Positions 19,190-28,439 of a DNA stretch of 28,576 nt are shown here, one piece after another. Source of the stretch: Haplomitrium mnioides (Eukaryota; Marchantiophyta; Haplomitriopsida; Calobryales). A program made the translations under genes and the position numbers. Location of the stretch: the NCBI GenBank assembly GCA_049999725.1, contig JBNGIS010013266.1:18406-46981 (forward strand), written 5' to 3'. The notes beneath the pieces were generated by a model. It made no database searches. It was not told where the DNA came from and saw only the letters and a list, made by a program, of their open reading frames with translations. Positions within the stretch are counted from its first letter, which is position 1, and each line of letters opens with the position of its first letter.

Positions 19190-19896
19190 TTATTTCCACT
19201 AGAGCTTGTGAAGTTTTGAGTATGTCGTTCAAATGGTTGAAGACGTTTTCTATTTTCTGTAGCGGTAAGTAATGAGTCATGCCGTTCTGCCATGCGCATT
19301 GCTTCTTCTAATTAAGCAGACTCTCTCATTGTAACTTCCATTCTTGTGCGAGGCTTCAATCTCCAAACAAAGTGGTCTAGTGCCTCTTCTTCTCTTATAT
19401 CAAGAATTTGCATAATTTTATCTTGAAAATATGTAATAAAGCTTCTTGTTATACTAAGTTGCTTCAATTTGGCTAATCAATCTCTTGCTACTTTTGAAGC
19501 ATTTACAACCTTTAATCTTGAGATCATCAATTTTTTTGAACTCACAGCAAGAAACAATAGGAGCAAAAAATCCATGTTGTGCTTGTTCTATTTGATACCT
19601 CCACCAAGTCTTTGCAACTCCTTCTAATTGACTTGCTGCAAACAAAATTTGTCAACCATCTTCTCTAATGTTTGTAGCTTCAAAATATTGATGACAATCA
19701 AATATGAAGCTCTCAAATGCACCACAAACCATCTTTCCATCATATGAATTTGGTGTTCGAAATTGCTTATAACTCTCTTCTTCTCGAAAAATTGCTCTTT
19801 CTTTCATTCTCACTTCCAAAAGACGTGAAAGATGTTCAAGTCGTTGTTTCATTGCTTGGACCACCGTCTCTTGATTCTCAATGTAACTCGCCACCA
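19190..19896 (-). pseudogene. Gag of the chromovirus, without a visible zinc knuckle
   Basis: Starts just inside the primer site (IENQETVVQAMKQRLEHLSRLLEVRMKER). Then FRTPNSYDGKMVCGAFESFIFDCHQYFEATNIREDG and FAASQLEGVAKTWWRYQIEQAQHG (capsid block), and in another frame FITYFQDKIMQILDIREEEALDHFVWRLKPRTRMEV and EEAMRMAERHDSLL. This matches the retrotransposon gag family. No CCHC knuckle is seen between the A.R.D block and the protease, where it is usually found; it may be deleted. Stops lie at 19652 and 19454. Confidence 0.75.
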
Positions 19897-19903
19897 AAAG
19901 AAG

Positions 19904-19920
19904 CCATAGCTTTGATACCA
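19904..19920 (-). other. Primer-binding site, complementary to initiator Met tRNA
   Basis: TGGTATCAAAGCTATGG on the minus strand begins one base after the LTR end. The plant tRNA-iMet site is TGGTATCAGAGC; this copy differs by one base in that core. Confidence 0.85.
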
Positions 19921-19921
19921 A

Positions 19922-20291
19922 TGTAAAAAAGCTCAAGTACCAACTCCAAATGAGTAAGAACTCATAGTAAACTCCAATAGAGTTCTTCAACCAAATGCAA
20001 CTCAAGGCCCAAACTAAGACCAAGAGTGCAAGAAAAAGCCAAATAACCAAAGAACCAGGTGCATGCCACTTCATTCACTTATCAGTCACTTCCAATTTCA
20101 ACCCTAAAAGTGATCACGTACAAGTCACTTCTAATTTCAACCCTAAAAATGACTTATACTATTTCACTTAAAGTAACTTCAAAAGCAAGTAACTTTAAAA
20201 TGATTTCAACCCTAAAATTGACCCTCTACCACTTCTTTCACTCCTCTCTATTTTCTTGTAAATAGCACAACATCATGCTTATACTATTACA
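19922..20291 (-). repeat. 5' LTR (370 bp), promoter part deleted
   Basis: Bounded by TG...CA, next to the primer site on one side and CATGA on the other. Relative to the 3' LTR it lacks about 70 bp with the TATA box (break near 20056) and carries an internal tandem copy of CAGTCACTTCCAATTTCAAC (20081-20113 and 20120-20152). Confidence 0.9.
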
Positions 20292-20296
20292 CATGA
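20292..20296. repeat. Target-site duplication, 5' side (CATGA)
   Basis: Exact match to 15355-15359 directly outside the other LTR. Confidence 0.85.
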
Positions 20297-20395
20297 ACTA
20301 GAACTCTACAAGGAGGTTTGTTAAAAAATAATTCAAACATACTTTTGCAAAAAAAATTGGCCAGCAGTAACATTAAAAGCAAAAATAATACTTAC

Positions 20396-21797
20396 CAACA
20401 AATTTTCAAAACTTGAGTAGAAAGAGGACATCTTTGATTGTTTGGTATAGATGGGATATTCCATCTTCGCACCCTCTCACAAACTCCAACAAACCTCCGA
20501 ACAAATAGATTTCACCATCACCGCCAAAACCTTACACCTCTCTAGCTCTCGAGATATTTCTTCAATTGAAAGCGCTCGAGCTTCCATCCTTTTCAAAAAA
20601 GAAATTTTGATTTCATCAAAAAAATCCTAAAGTAACATCCAAGATGCCCACTTCATGTTTTTCATTCTCAGTAAGCCTTTGGCATTTGACTTCTAGCCTT
20701 TCACCAAGTTCTTCTTCCACATTGAAAAAAATGCTATGTTGCAACTCCCAAAGCTCTCCACTTTGAAATGCAATCAGAAACCAATTTTTCTGAGAAGCCA
20801 CCATCTTCTCAAGAGTTGACAATGGCTTGATCTTTAAATTCTCCAACACCATATCATCTTTTAATTTTTGGGATGATACCATCCTACTCTCAATAAATCT
20901 TTGATGCCAATATTTGACCTTTTGAGTTGAAGTCATTTTAAGAGAGTACTGCTGTTTGTAATTGTCATCAATTGCAAAAATTCGGGTCTCCGTTGGTGCG
21001 AGCCCCACTTACACATAGTACTTGCAAAGAAAGACCATAAGATTCTTTGCCTCATATTTTGTAATCAATAGCTGCCCTGCAGCAGCACTATGATTGCCTC
21101 TCATATCTGTACTTGTTATATTGAATTATTGTACTTCTGATATTGAATTATGAATTGTCCTTTAACCCACACTTTGGGTCCAAAAATACATTGAGAATGA
21201 ATGCACATATTTTTTTGTGAGCGTTCTTTGCACCAAAAGCTCCACAAAGTCTCTGTTCAAGCATCTTATCTAGAATGGCCCCCAATCATCCATCTCCTTG
21301 CAAACTTTGCACTGCTGGATTGTAGACTCGCGGATGTTGTTTTTGTTTTCCTTAGACATTGTCTATGGATCCACATGCTCTCTCTCTCTTGAAATGTGCG
21401 GAGCTCTTTGTGCACTTGCCTCTTTGCTCTTGATGTAGATTGTTGCACAGGCTCTTGATCAACCTCCTCCTCACAACTACTAGAAGAGGAGAAAGTTGGT
21501 GTTGGCATTGATGAGCTAGGTGGAGAAGGCAACCGAACATGCTTCTCCTTGACGGGCGGTGGTGGCATTAGCTTCTTTTTTCTTGGAGCTTTTGTAGGCT
21601 CCGCTTCTTTCCTTTTCTTTGTAGCCAACGGTCCACCTATTGTTGTCGTGCTGAATGTTGTTGCATTAGGGTGAGGCATACACTGTACCAAGCTCAACCT
21701 GACTTACTTTCAAAATTTTCAAACTGATCGTAAACTTTAAAAAATCTCTCTCTACCCACTTTGCATTTGGGTAGGCATTGACAAAGTCGGGTAAAAA
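20396..21797 (-). pseudogene. Gene B right, exon 2
   Basis: It follows a TTTTTGCAG acceptor (21801-21798) and ends at GTAAG (donor 20395-20391). Blocks in order: FLPDFVNAYPNAKWVERDFLKFTISLKILK; a Lys/Pro/Ser-rich low-complexity linker (ATKKRKEAEPTKAPRKKK, PSPPSSSMPTPTFSSSSS, TSRAKRQVHKELRTFQERE) that looks nuclear-localising and disordered; GLAPTETRIFAIDDNYKQQY...VKYWHQRFIESRMVSSQKLKDDMVLENLKIKP; NWFLIAFQSGELWELQHSIFFNVEEEL; MEARALSIEEISRELERCK and KMEYPIYTKQSKMSSFYSSF. Apart from the left inversion, the block order is the same in both copies. Function of these parts is unknown. Confidence 0.6.
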
Positions 21798-21929
21798 CTG
21801 CAAAAACTAAAAAGAAGAAACATAAAAGGGTCAAGTACTATTAATAAAAATATAAACAAGACTACTTGATTTCTATTTCTCCAAAATCTTGGTTGCTATT
21901 GCTTCTAAGAACCATGAGACCTTACTCAA

Positions 21930-22260
21930 CATGGACCTCAATCCATGTACGCATTGGGTCTAAACGCGCATCGAGTCCAAAGTCCAACGAGGAGGTGCGC
22001 TTGAACTCAATGGGCGCATAGATGCTTTGCACACAAGGACCAAATATGCGCATAGTATCTATAGTCCAAATGCGCGTGGACCCTTGAGCCCAACCTCGCC
22101 AAGACTGTGGAGTCATGCACGCAAGGACTCTCAAGTCAATGCTTGTATGGATTCCAAGGTCCAGACGTGCATGGACTCTGGACTTCTTGCCTGCAAAAGG
22201 TCCAAGTGCGAGTGGACATGGGAGCCCATGCGCGCATGGACTCCGCATCCCTTCTAAGAA
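21930..22260. repeat. 24-bp palindromic array in intron 1 of right gene B
   Basis: Units such as GAGCCCATGCGCGCATGGAC, AGTCCAAATGCGCGTGGACC and AGACGTGCATGGACTC sit at the same intron position as the array at 4128-4440. Small ORFs with an RAWTPR/ARMDS-type repeat are a by-product. Confidence 0.8.
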
Positions 22261-22298
22261 AACAATCCTAGAAAAAAAAAGGAGTTACGAGTTGTTAA

Positions 22299-22658
22299 CT
22301 TGATGTCCTTGTATGCCTCTTGCAAATTGTTTGTGAATGGATCTCAAGGCTTCATTTCGTTGAAGAAAAACTTCTTCGGCGATGCTTTGAATAAAGTGAT
22401 CATGTCCATAGATTGTACAAGTAGCCCAATGTGGGCTTTGTGCCTCTCCCAAATCATTGTAACCTAGATCAAAAGGCCAATGTTGAATTTATCACCTTCA
22501 ACTTGGAAAAGGTAAAGGTAGTGATCTATGTCTTTGATAGTGCCACAACAAACTAGCCATTTATTGGTTAATTTATGGGGCTTAAGCACCTTCAAAACGT
22601 TGGAATATCATTAAGGCTTTGGTTGTGTAGGTTTTGGAGCAGTGGCATGAGATGCCAT
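22299..22658 (-). pseudogene. Gene B right, exon 1
   Basis: Begins MASHATAPKPTQPKP (the left copy begins MASQGIVSRLPILKP). The block KWLVCCGTIKDIDHYLYLFQVEGDKFNIGLL aligns with KWLVNYCSVKDPNQHLYLFVGENEKLNLGLL in the left copy, followed by the weaker LFKASPKKFFFNEMKP. Stops lie after the Pro-rich start, after GLLI and after EMKP. The sequence after the aligned exon end (ACATCAAG) is TTAAC where the left copy has GTGAG, so the donor is lost. Confidence 0.6.
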
Positions 22659-23120
22659 TTTCTCTATTGCAAAAATAAGTGAAAAAAAGGAAGGTGAAAA
22701 TGAACGATATAAAGTTCACAAAAATTGGAAGGCAAAAATTGGCCAAATTACAAGAAATAGCAAAAATGACCACAACAAGAAAATAGAAACTCTAAAGTGA
22801 GCTAGCCACAATGGAAAGAAGCTTCCCATTGTCACTCTTTTTATGCATGAATTTCAAAAAACATATTTCCTCGCTAAAAACTAACTCGTCAAGCTCTTGA
22901 CACGTAGTTTTGCATGATGGAAATAAAAATTTAGTATATAAACCATTCCTACTTTTCATCTTTCCAAATTTTTTTTCCTTTTCCTTTATAAAATGCTCAC
23001 TATTCTGCCGTTTTGTGAATTTTTTTTCCAAAAATCCATATTTTGGGTATACCAGCATATACTATGAATATTTGTTTAAATAATTCCTTCAGCTTTATAG
23101 TTTTTCATTATTATTTTTAA
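22659..23120. promoter_or_regulatory. Divergent promoter region, right module
   Basis: 462 bp between the starts of gene B (22658, minus) and gene A (23121, plus). The minus strand has TTTATATACTAA at about 22944-22931 as in the left module, at a similar distance (about 280 bp) from the ATG, and the same upstream-frame block (CQELDELVFSE...LLSIVASSL, 22792-22920). Confidence 0.5.
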
Positions 23121-23324
23121 ATGACATAAGTGTTCAGAGGTAAGAAGCAACTAGAACTTCAAGATTCATATTCTAAAAAAAGTGTTTCTTTTGGCTAAGA
23201 GCTGGAGATTGTTTCAAATCATTGTTTTGAGGAAGAAAGTATTGGAGTACCTAAAGTTCCAAGTATAATGGCAAGTATTTTAGGCAAAAACATGGCAAAA
23301 TACTTCAACAAAGAAAGATTGAGT

Positions 23325-23440
23325 GAGTGAACCATATGCGTGCATAGGATCAAGGAGTGAAACCAATGCATATATGGGATCAAGGAGTGAACTCAATGCG
23401 CACATAGGATCCAAGACTCAACCTTCTAGACACATTGGAT
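23325..23440 (+). repeat. 30-bp palindromic repeats in exon 1 of gene A (right)
   Basis: Three to four units, ATATGCGTGCATAGGATCAA plus GGAGTGAAACC, encode ten-residue repeats (SEPYACIGSR, SETNAYMGSR, SELNAHIGSK). The core is the same near-palindrome as in the introns, but the period is 30 bp rather than 24. Confidence 0.75.
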
Positions 23441-24844
23441 CTTTCTTTCCGGTCAAGCAATCAAAGTTCACTCCTTCTTGTGATTGCTCCAACAAGTCAA
23501 CAAATAGACATTCAAGTCAAAGTCACTAGAAGGTTGTGGAGTTTTCTTTGCTAGCATTAGACAACAATGACAATATTCAAGATCCAAATCTATTTGTTCA
23601 AAACAAAAAGCATAAAATTGAATGACTTTCAATTTAGAAAGTGATCCTCTATCATTGTCGGCACCATTCAAATGAGTGAATTCTAGGCAAGTTGGACCTC
23701 TAAGCAAGAATGAACAGACCTTTGCAAATGGAAATCATTTGGGGGAATATTCAAACAATAGTTGAGGCAATGATTCAAGCAAAGAGTCTCAATCACTGAA
23801 TATTTCTCTAGAGTTATTGCCAAGAGCACCAATCATTTTAGAAAAGACATTTTTTCTGCTCAAGATTTTGATGAAGATTCTATTTTGGCATGGTCTAGTT
23901 TTCCTACATCTCAAGGTGGTTCGTATAGATCAAAAACATATTTCAAGAGAACAAATTTTTTTCGATGATCCACAAGATCTTGAAGACAATACTTTATCTT
24001 CGATGGCTGGATTTGCCTACAAACCCAATGACCAGCAAAACATAAGCATTCTTTGTTTGGGCCAAAACCCAAATGGATAAATAGTTTATATGACAATTCT
24101 TTGCCAAACGTTTATCATGATGAAAGCTTTGTAAAGAAAGATCTCGATACAATATCAATTTTGAAATTGAGGAGAATTTTATGTTGTCAAATTAATTGTT
24201 TGTTGTTGTGCAAGACAAATTTTTTAAGAAGTGTGAGAGAAACATACTTTCAGCAAAGCATGAAGAATCAATATATTGACTTGTAGTAAGGAATACCAAG
24301 AAAAGACTCCAACCTTGATAATGGATTCACTCTTCCTTGTGGTATTGTTGTCTATAGAAGAGCCTTCAAGATAATATTATCAGTACGGGATGATATAATC
24401 CAAAGAACTCAAAATCTCAAGAATGCGAATCCTAGAGGCATTTTTGGAAATAGAGAATTACATGCTAAAGGGGTATTTGTATGTGAATGGATGGATAGTT
24501 TTTTCCACGAACATTGTGAAAGAAAGCTCAGCCACAAAGTTTATAACTTGCCAGATAGTCTTACAAAGTGGGAATTTATGACTACTATACAACTTATTTG
24601 AAAGAGAAGAATCTTGATTGAATTATGAGCTTTTTTGGTTTTAAAAAACATTGGAGAACGTATTTTCCAAATGTTAAAATTTGAAAATGCAATATATTTG
24701 TTGTTTGCAAAACCTGTGAATAAATAAAATCGTTGCCGGAGAAATCCATCTTGGAGTTCAACAGATGTAACAAATGTTTTTCCCTTTAAAACCTATGATT
24801 ATTATGATGCTCTTTTTACTAGAGTCAAAGCTTAGTTTTCAAGA

Positions 24845-25610
24845 TGTTAAACTTCTTCAAACTTAGTGCAACAAGATATTGGTTTTGTTGATTTGTTTCT
24901 TAAACAAGGTTTGAGTAAAAACAACCATATGATCTTTAGTTGTCAAGCAAGACTCTATGCTCACATAGGGTGTGTTGCCTTTAGTTTGAATCCAAAGCAT
25001 GTCGAAAGTCAAATAAAATGTGCAAATTGCTTTGGTTGTTGGTTGTGACCTTTGGTAGGCATCAGGTTTTGCTATTGTTACTTTCAATTCAAGACCCAAC
25101 CCGAGATAAATGAGATCAAGAATCATTTATTTTGTTTGTGACCTTATCCGCGTATAGGTTTTGTTCTTGTTTCTTTCAATTCCAATTGCGACTACAGTCA
25201 AAGCAAGCCAATGAATTGATATTGTTGTTTTTGATCCTATGCGGGAATAGGTTTTGTTATTGTTTCTTTGAATCCTATACACACATAGAGTAAATGCTAG
25301 CATTGAAATTGTAGTTTCAGCTTGTGACCCTAAGGGTGCAAACCTTTTGTTTTCTCTTGTATAATCTCTTGTGCATGACAAGTCAAAGACAAGTAAGTGG
25401 TATTTGTTTCTTTAAGGTCACCTAGTTGTTGTGAATGTTATTTTTATTCTCTTACATTTAAACAATGCAAACTAGACTTTGAATCAATGTTTTTAGTTTT
25501 CACGTCTTTTGTTCAAAACATTTGTTAATGTTGCTTTGAATATTGTTTGCGCTTGAAGTTATCTTTTGAAATTTGAAACATCAAGACATGTTTCACAGAA
25601 TTATTTATAT
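24845..25610 (+). other. Probable intron of gene A, right copy, with palindromic units
   Basis: No conserved protein block lies between VVCKTCE/PEKSILEFN and VKYNRRVF. Units at about 24955-24970 (CTATGCTCACATAGGG), 25147-25158, 25236-25252 (CCTATGCGGGAATAGG) and 25275-25290 (CCTATACACACATAG) are mostly followed by TTTTGTT.TTGTTTCTTT tracts. A TTTCACAG near 25593-25600 and a GATGCAG near 25630-25636 are both possible acceptors. The donor was not found. Confidence 0.45.
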
Positions 25611-26035
25611 CCTTTTCGTGCTTTTGAATGATGCAGTCAAATATAATCGCCGAGTTTTTCTTCATCATGGCTAACAAATGAAAGAAAGAACAAAACTTGC
25701 AAAACATGAAAGAAAATGTTATGTTGATGGTCAAAATTACTTGGGCATTGTGAATGATGGAATGAATCAAAGAAAAACAACCATTCCACCATAGTATTCA
25801 CCACAAAAAAACATTGATAAAGATTAGGTGGGTGTGCATGTTGGTATGTGAACATTCAATCATGCTCTTTCTTCAAGGGTCTTCTTAAACTACAGAAACT
25901 TGAGAAGAAACTCCAATTTGACAGTTATAGTGCCAAATACAAATAGAATATTATATGACTTTGAAAGGCTGTTTCCTCTAACCTTGTATTTTTAGTTGGA
26001 AAATATGACACAAAAGAATAAGAATTCTATCATAT

Positions 26036-26374
26036 TTGGAAATCTTAGTCTTCATATTGCCAATAATGTTTTTCAAAAAACCCAAGGTGGGATTTCTCAT
26101 GGTCGGTCATACTCACGATCAAATTGATCAAATGTTCAACAAATTTTTGAAATGTTTGAAACATGTTAAGGCTTTTAGAAGAACAAGTCTTAGTGAGGCG
26201 CTACAATTGTCTTATAATCCTAAGTCCCAAGTAACTATTATGATGGAGACTTGGGACTTTAAATTTTTTTTGCAACAACATCCCTCTCTAGTTCAAATGA
26301 TGCATAATATTACCCTCAATCAACAATTCAAGTTCAAAATAAGTGATTTGAATACAAAGATTTGGAGAAAATAG
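26036..26374 (+). pseudogene. Gene A right, best-preserved core segment (VGHTHDQIDQMF)
   Basis: A 112-residue open stretch reads KPKVGFLMVGHTHDQIDQMFNKFLKCLKHVKAF, then LSEALQLSYNP, VTIMMETWDFKFFLQQHPSLVQMMHNITLNQQFKF. The VGHTH..ID..F block is the hallmark I associate with plant DUF7869-type transposon proteins and probably supplies metal-binding residues. The left copy has VGHTYDRIDQMFN (His to Tyr). Confidence 0.7.
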
Positions 26375-26464
26375 TTTTCAATAGATGAATTTTGGCTACC
26401 TCCATATGGTATTTGTTAGCTCAAGTGTCTACTTGAAGTGGACAAATAAATTTTAGGTTCAACA

Positions 26465-27094
26465 TTGATTTCTTTGAAGGCATATTTTGAAATCAAACAA
26501 TCTCAAAAGGAAGAAAGAGAAGTTGACACGAAGAAAGTGGTCTTTGCAATAAGGCACAACATAAGTGAGTATTGCTACAAGTTCTTTACAAATTTCAACA
26601 TTCAATGGTGGAATGACTTTTTCCTTGATGAGCAAGAGATTGCAGCTTACATCATTGAAAGAAAAAGACAAGGACTTGAAGCAAAATTTACCTTTCCACC
26701 TTTTTACTCTACAAATACTTGTAATGATTCTCAAAATATTTGTCCTACCATTTAGTTTGATGCTCACTAGCCAGAGGAAGATGCTACAATAAAACGTATG
26801 ATTTCTATACATCAAACAATCTATGATGGAGCACCTAGGCTACGAGAAGAGACTGTTTCACATCAAACCAAATATGGGAATAAATTTGGTGACCTACATG
26901 ATGTGAAAGCCAAAATATTTATTTGTGTTGTTGTGTCAATCGATCCAAATATGAGACTACTTTGCATTGCCAAAGTCTTTAAAATTTTATCATTTGATAA
27001 AGAAGAACCTCCCAACTTGAAACAAGTATGTGTTCAATGGTTTTCTAAGGAGGATGAGAATGCATTTTCAAGACAATACTTTCCAAAAAAATAG
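26465..27094 (+). pseudogene. Gene A right, C-terminal segment
   Basis: Two open stretches (26465-26755 and 26798-27094) join across one stop and a frame change. They read EYCYKFFTNFNIQWWNDFFLDEQEIAAYIIERKRQG, then YDGAPRLREETVSHQTKYGNKFGDLHDVKAKIFICVV and VCVQWFSKEDENAFSRQYFPKK. After a one-base shift the frame continues as KRKFKLHIDVLDVAQITIL and, after another gap, as the acidic tail. The VQWF..E....F.....P part resembles the C-terminal region of DUF7869-type proteins as I remember it; no further function is proposed. Confidence 0.5.
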
Positions 27095-27379
27095 CAACAA
27101 CAATGCAAAACGCAAATTCAAGTTACATATTGATGTACTTGATGTAGCACAAATCACAATTTTGTCTTTTTGATTTTCTTCTTGCACAAAAAAAACTAGT
27201 TGAGAGAAGCCAATCTAGCTACCATTACATCAAATCTGTTTGAGTATGAAAGACATAAAGCAATCAATCCGGACGTGATTGAAAGAGATTCAATCAATGT
27301 TATCAACACTCAAGCAGACTGTATTAATCTTGATGAATCTTCTAAAGCTGAATCTGAAGAAGTCGATAAGAGTGACTAA

Positions 27380-27719
27380 AGCCATTTAAGAACCCCATTT
27401 TTATTGTGTATTTTCAATTTATGATGTAATTTAAGTATGTTATTTTATAAAGTACCTAAGAATTTTATTCAAGAAATTTCTTAAATTTATATGTCACTTT
27501 GAACTTTTTAGTGTAAATCATTCCAAGTTCATTTTTATCATCTGCAAATGAAACTTGAACATTTAATCATAATCTTCATTTGGTTTTTGAAATTTTTTTG
27601 ATCCAAAATATAATCATAATCATTCCTTCTATATTGTTTGCTACAAAAGTTTAATATTTTAGTATTGATTTTTGGTATTGCTAAAGTGTTTGTCCAAATC
27701 AACTACTTAATCCTTTGCT
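27380..27719. other. AT-rich 3' flank of gene A, nothing recognised
   Basis: T-rich sequence after the stop at 27379. No clear poly(A) hexamer, coding block or inverted repeat was found before the palindrome array starts. Confidence 0.4.
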
Positions 27720-28110
27720 AGCATGGACTTTGATGTAAATATTAAAACCTTTAGTGTGCTTTGACTCTTATGTAGAGTTTTGAACCCTTTTTATTCTTAG
27801 ACTCTGATTCAGAAAACATAATCGTAAATGTACATAGAGTTCGATGGTGAAAACAAAACCTTAAGTGCACCTGGACTCGGATCTAGAAGTATGAACCCTA
27901 TGCGCGCATAGGCATTGATGCGCAAAGTCAAAACCTCATGGGTGCATAGACTCTACTACAGAACTCAAAACCTTTGTTGAGCATAGTCTTTGTTGACGAG
28001 TGGTCAGATATAGAACTTGGATTCCTATGCACACATAGACTTTGGTGTAGAAGATGAAGTTCTCAACATGCACAAACTCTGACACACAACCCAGACCCTT
28101 GCATATACAA
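27720..28110. repeat. Palindromic array with about 37-bp period beyond gene A
   Basis: About ten units of the form AAAACCTnnTGnGCATAGACTC plus TnnTGTAGAACTC occur, the clearest being CCTATGCGCGCATAGG at 27898-27913. AAAACCT recurs at 27930 and 27967 (37 bp). Same core family as the other arrays, but with a longer spacer. Confidence 0.7.
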
Positions 28111-28439
28111 AGACTACTATGTAGAACTTAGATTCTAAATTGCTAAAATACTCACTTATAAAACTCGAAACCTTTTGTTTGGAAGACTTTTGTCCAAAAC
28201 TTGGAGCTCACTACCTTCTTAGACTCTGAAGCAAATCTCTAAACCCACCAGTCTTTTTGATTTTGAACTATGACTCCTTTACATATATCAATTTCTGAAT
28301 TGTGAAATTGTTGAATTCAACCTTATAAAACATAACTGGTTTACCTTTTGTGCGCATGGATTTTGAGCTACAAAGGAAAGCTTGTTTCTTGCTTGAACTT
28401 CAAAATAGAGCTCTGAAATCCATGCAAGGTTTGGTTTTG
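28111..28439. other. Linker between array and third copy
   Basis: Mostly unrecognised; a lone unit TTTGTGCGCATGGATTTTGA lies at about 28345-28364. No coding block can be supported. Confidence 0.4.

Larger units (their letters stand above)
15360..20291 (-). mobile_element. Complete but inactive Ty3/gypsy chromovirus (4,932 bp)
   Basis: Two LTRs (15360-15761 and 19922-20291) flanked by CATGA duplications enclose, on the minus strand, a tRNA-iMet primer site, gag, protease, reverse transcriptase, RNase H, integrase and a C-terminal chromodomain-like segment. The order protease-RT-RNase H-integrase-chromodomain identifies a plant chromovirus. All domains carry stops. The RT active site has lost an Asp, and the 5' LTR has lost its TATA region, so the element is dead. 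LTR differences (many substitutions, a deletion and a duplication) point to an old insertion. It sits in intron 2 of right gene B, in the same orientation as that gene. Confidence 0.92.
13651..22658 (-). pseudogene. Gene B, right copy: transposon gene ending in a beta-class amino-methyltransferase, split by a retrotransposon
   Basis: Three coding parts are visible. Exon 1 (22658-22299) begins MASHATAPKPTQPKP and keeps KWLVCCGTIKDIDHYLYLF. Exon 2 (21797-20396) keeps LPDFVNAYPNAKWVERD, a Lys/Pro/Ser-rich linker, GLAPTETRIFAIDDNY...YWHQRFIESRMVSSQKLK and LSTLEKMVASQKNWF. Exon 3 (about 15000-13651) holds the methyltransferase motifs. Intron 1 has lost its GT donor (TT at 22298). Intron 2 starts GTAAG at 20395 and carries a palindrome array and a 4.9-kb chromovirus. 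Stops and shifts occur in every exon, so this copy is dead. The gene model is inferred from comparison with the left copy and from splice-like sites; it has not been tested. Confidence 0.6.
23121..27379 (+). pseudogene. Gene A, right copy: DUF7869-like transposase-like protein, full length but broken
   Basis: The N-terminus (GKKQLELQDSYSKKSVSFG, GVPKVPSIMASILGKNM) matches the left copy. Then come palindrome-coded repeats (23325-23440), CCQINCLLLCKTNFLRSVRETYFQQS (about 24175-24260), VVYRRAFKIILSVRDD (about 24350), HKVYNLPDSLTKWEF, KHWRTYFPNVKI, VVCKTCE (24703-24720), a probable intron (about 24845-25600), KCYVDGQNYLGIVNDGMNQRKTTIP (about 25715-25785), VGFLMVGHTHDQIDQMFNKFLKCLKHVKAF (26085-26170), and a C-terminal region with WWNDFFLDEQEIAAYIIERKRQG and VCVQWFSKEDENAFSRQYFPKK. 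It ends with an acidic tail (DESSKAESEEVDKSD) and TAA at 27377. Stops and shifts throughout. Confidence 0.65.

Noticed and set aside
21266-21697. A separate proline-rich gene of 143 residues on the minus strand
   Set aside because: It aligns in position and motif with the linker of left gene B (SQKKRKGSEP, TSRSKRQ...FQERE), so it is part of gene B exon 2.
22027-22303. Small ORFs with ARMDS/RAWT repeats near 22000-22300 and 4105-4326
   Set aside because: They are products of the 24-bp palindromic units on either strand.
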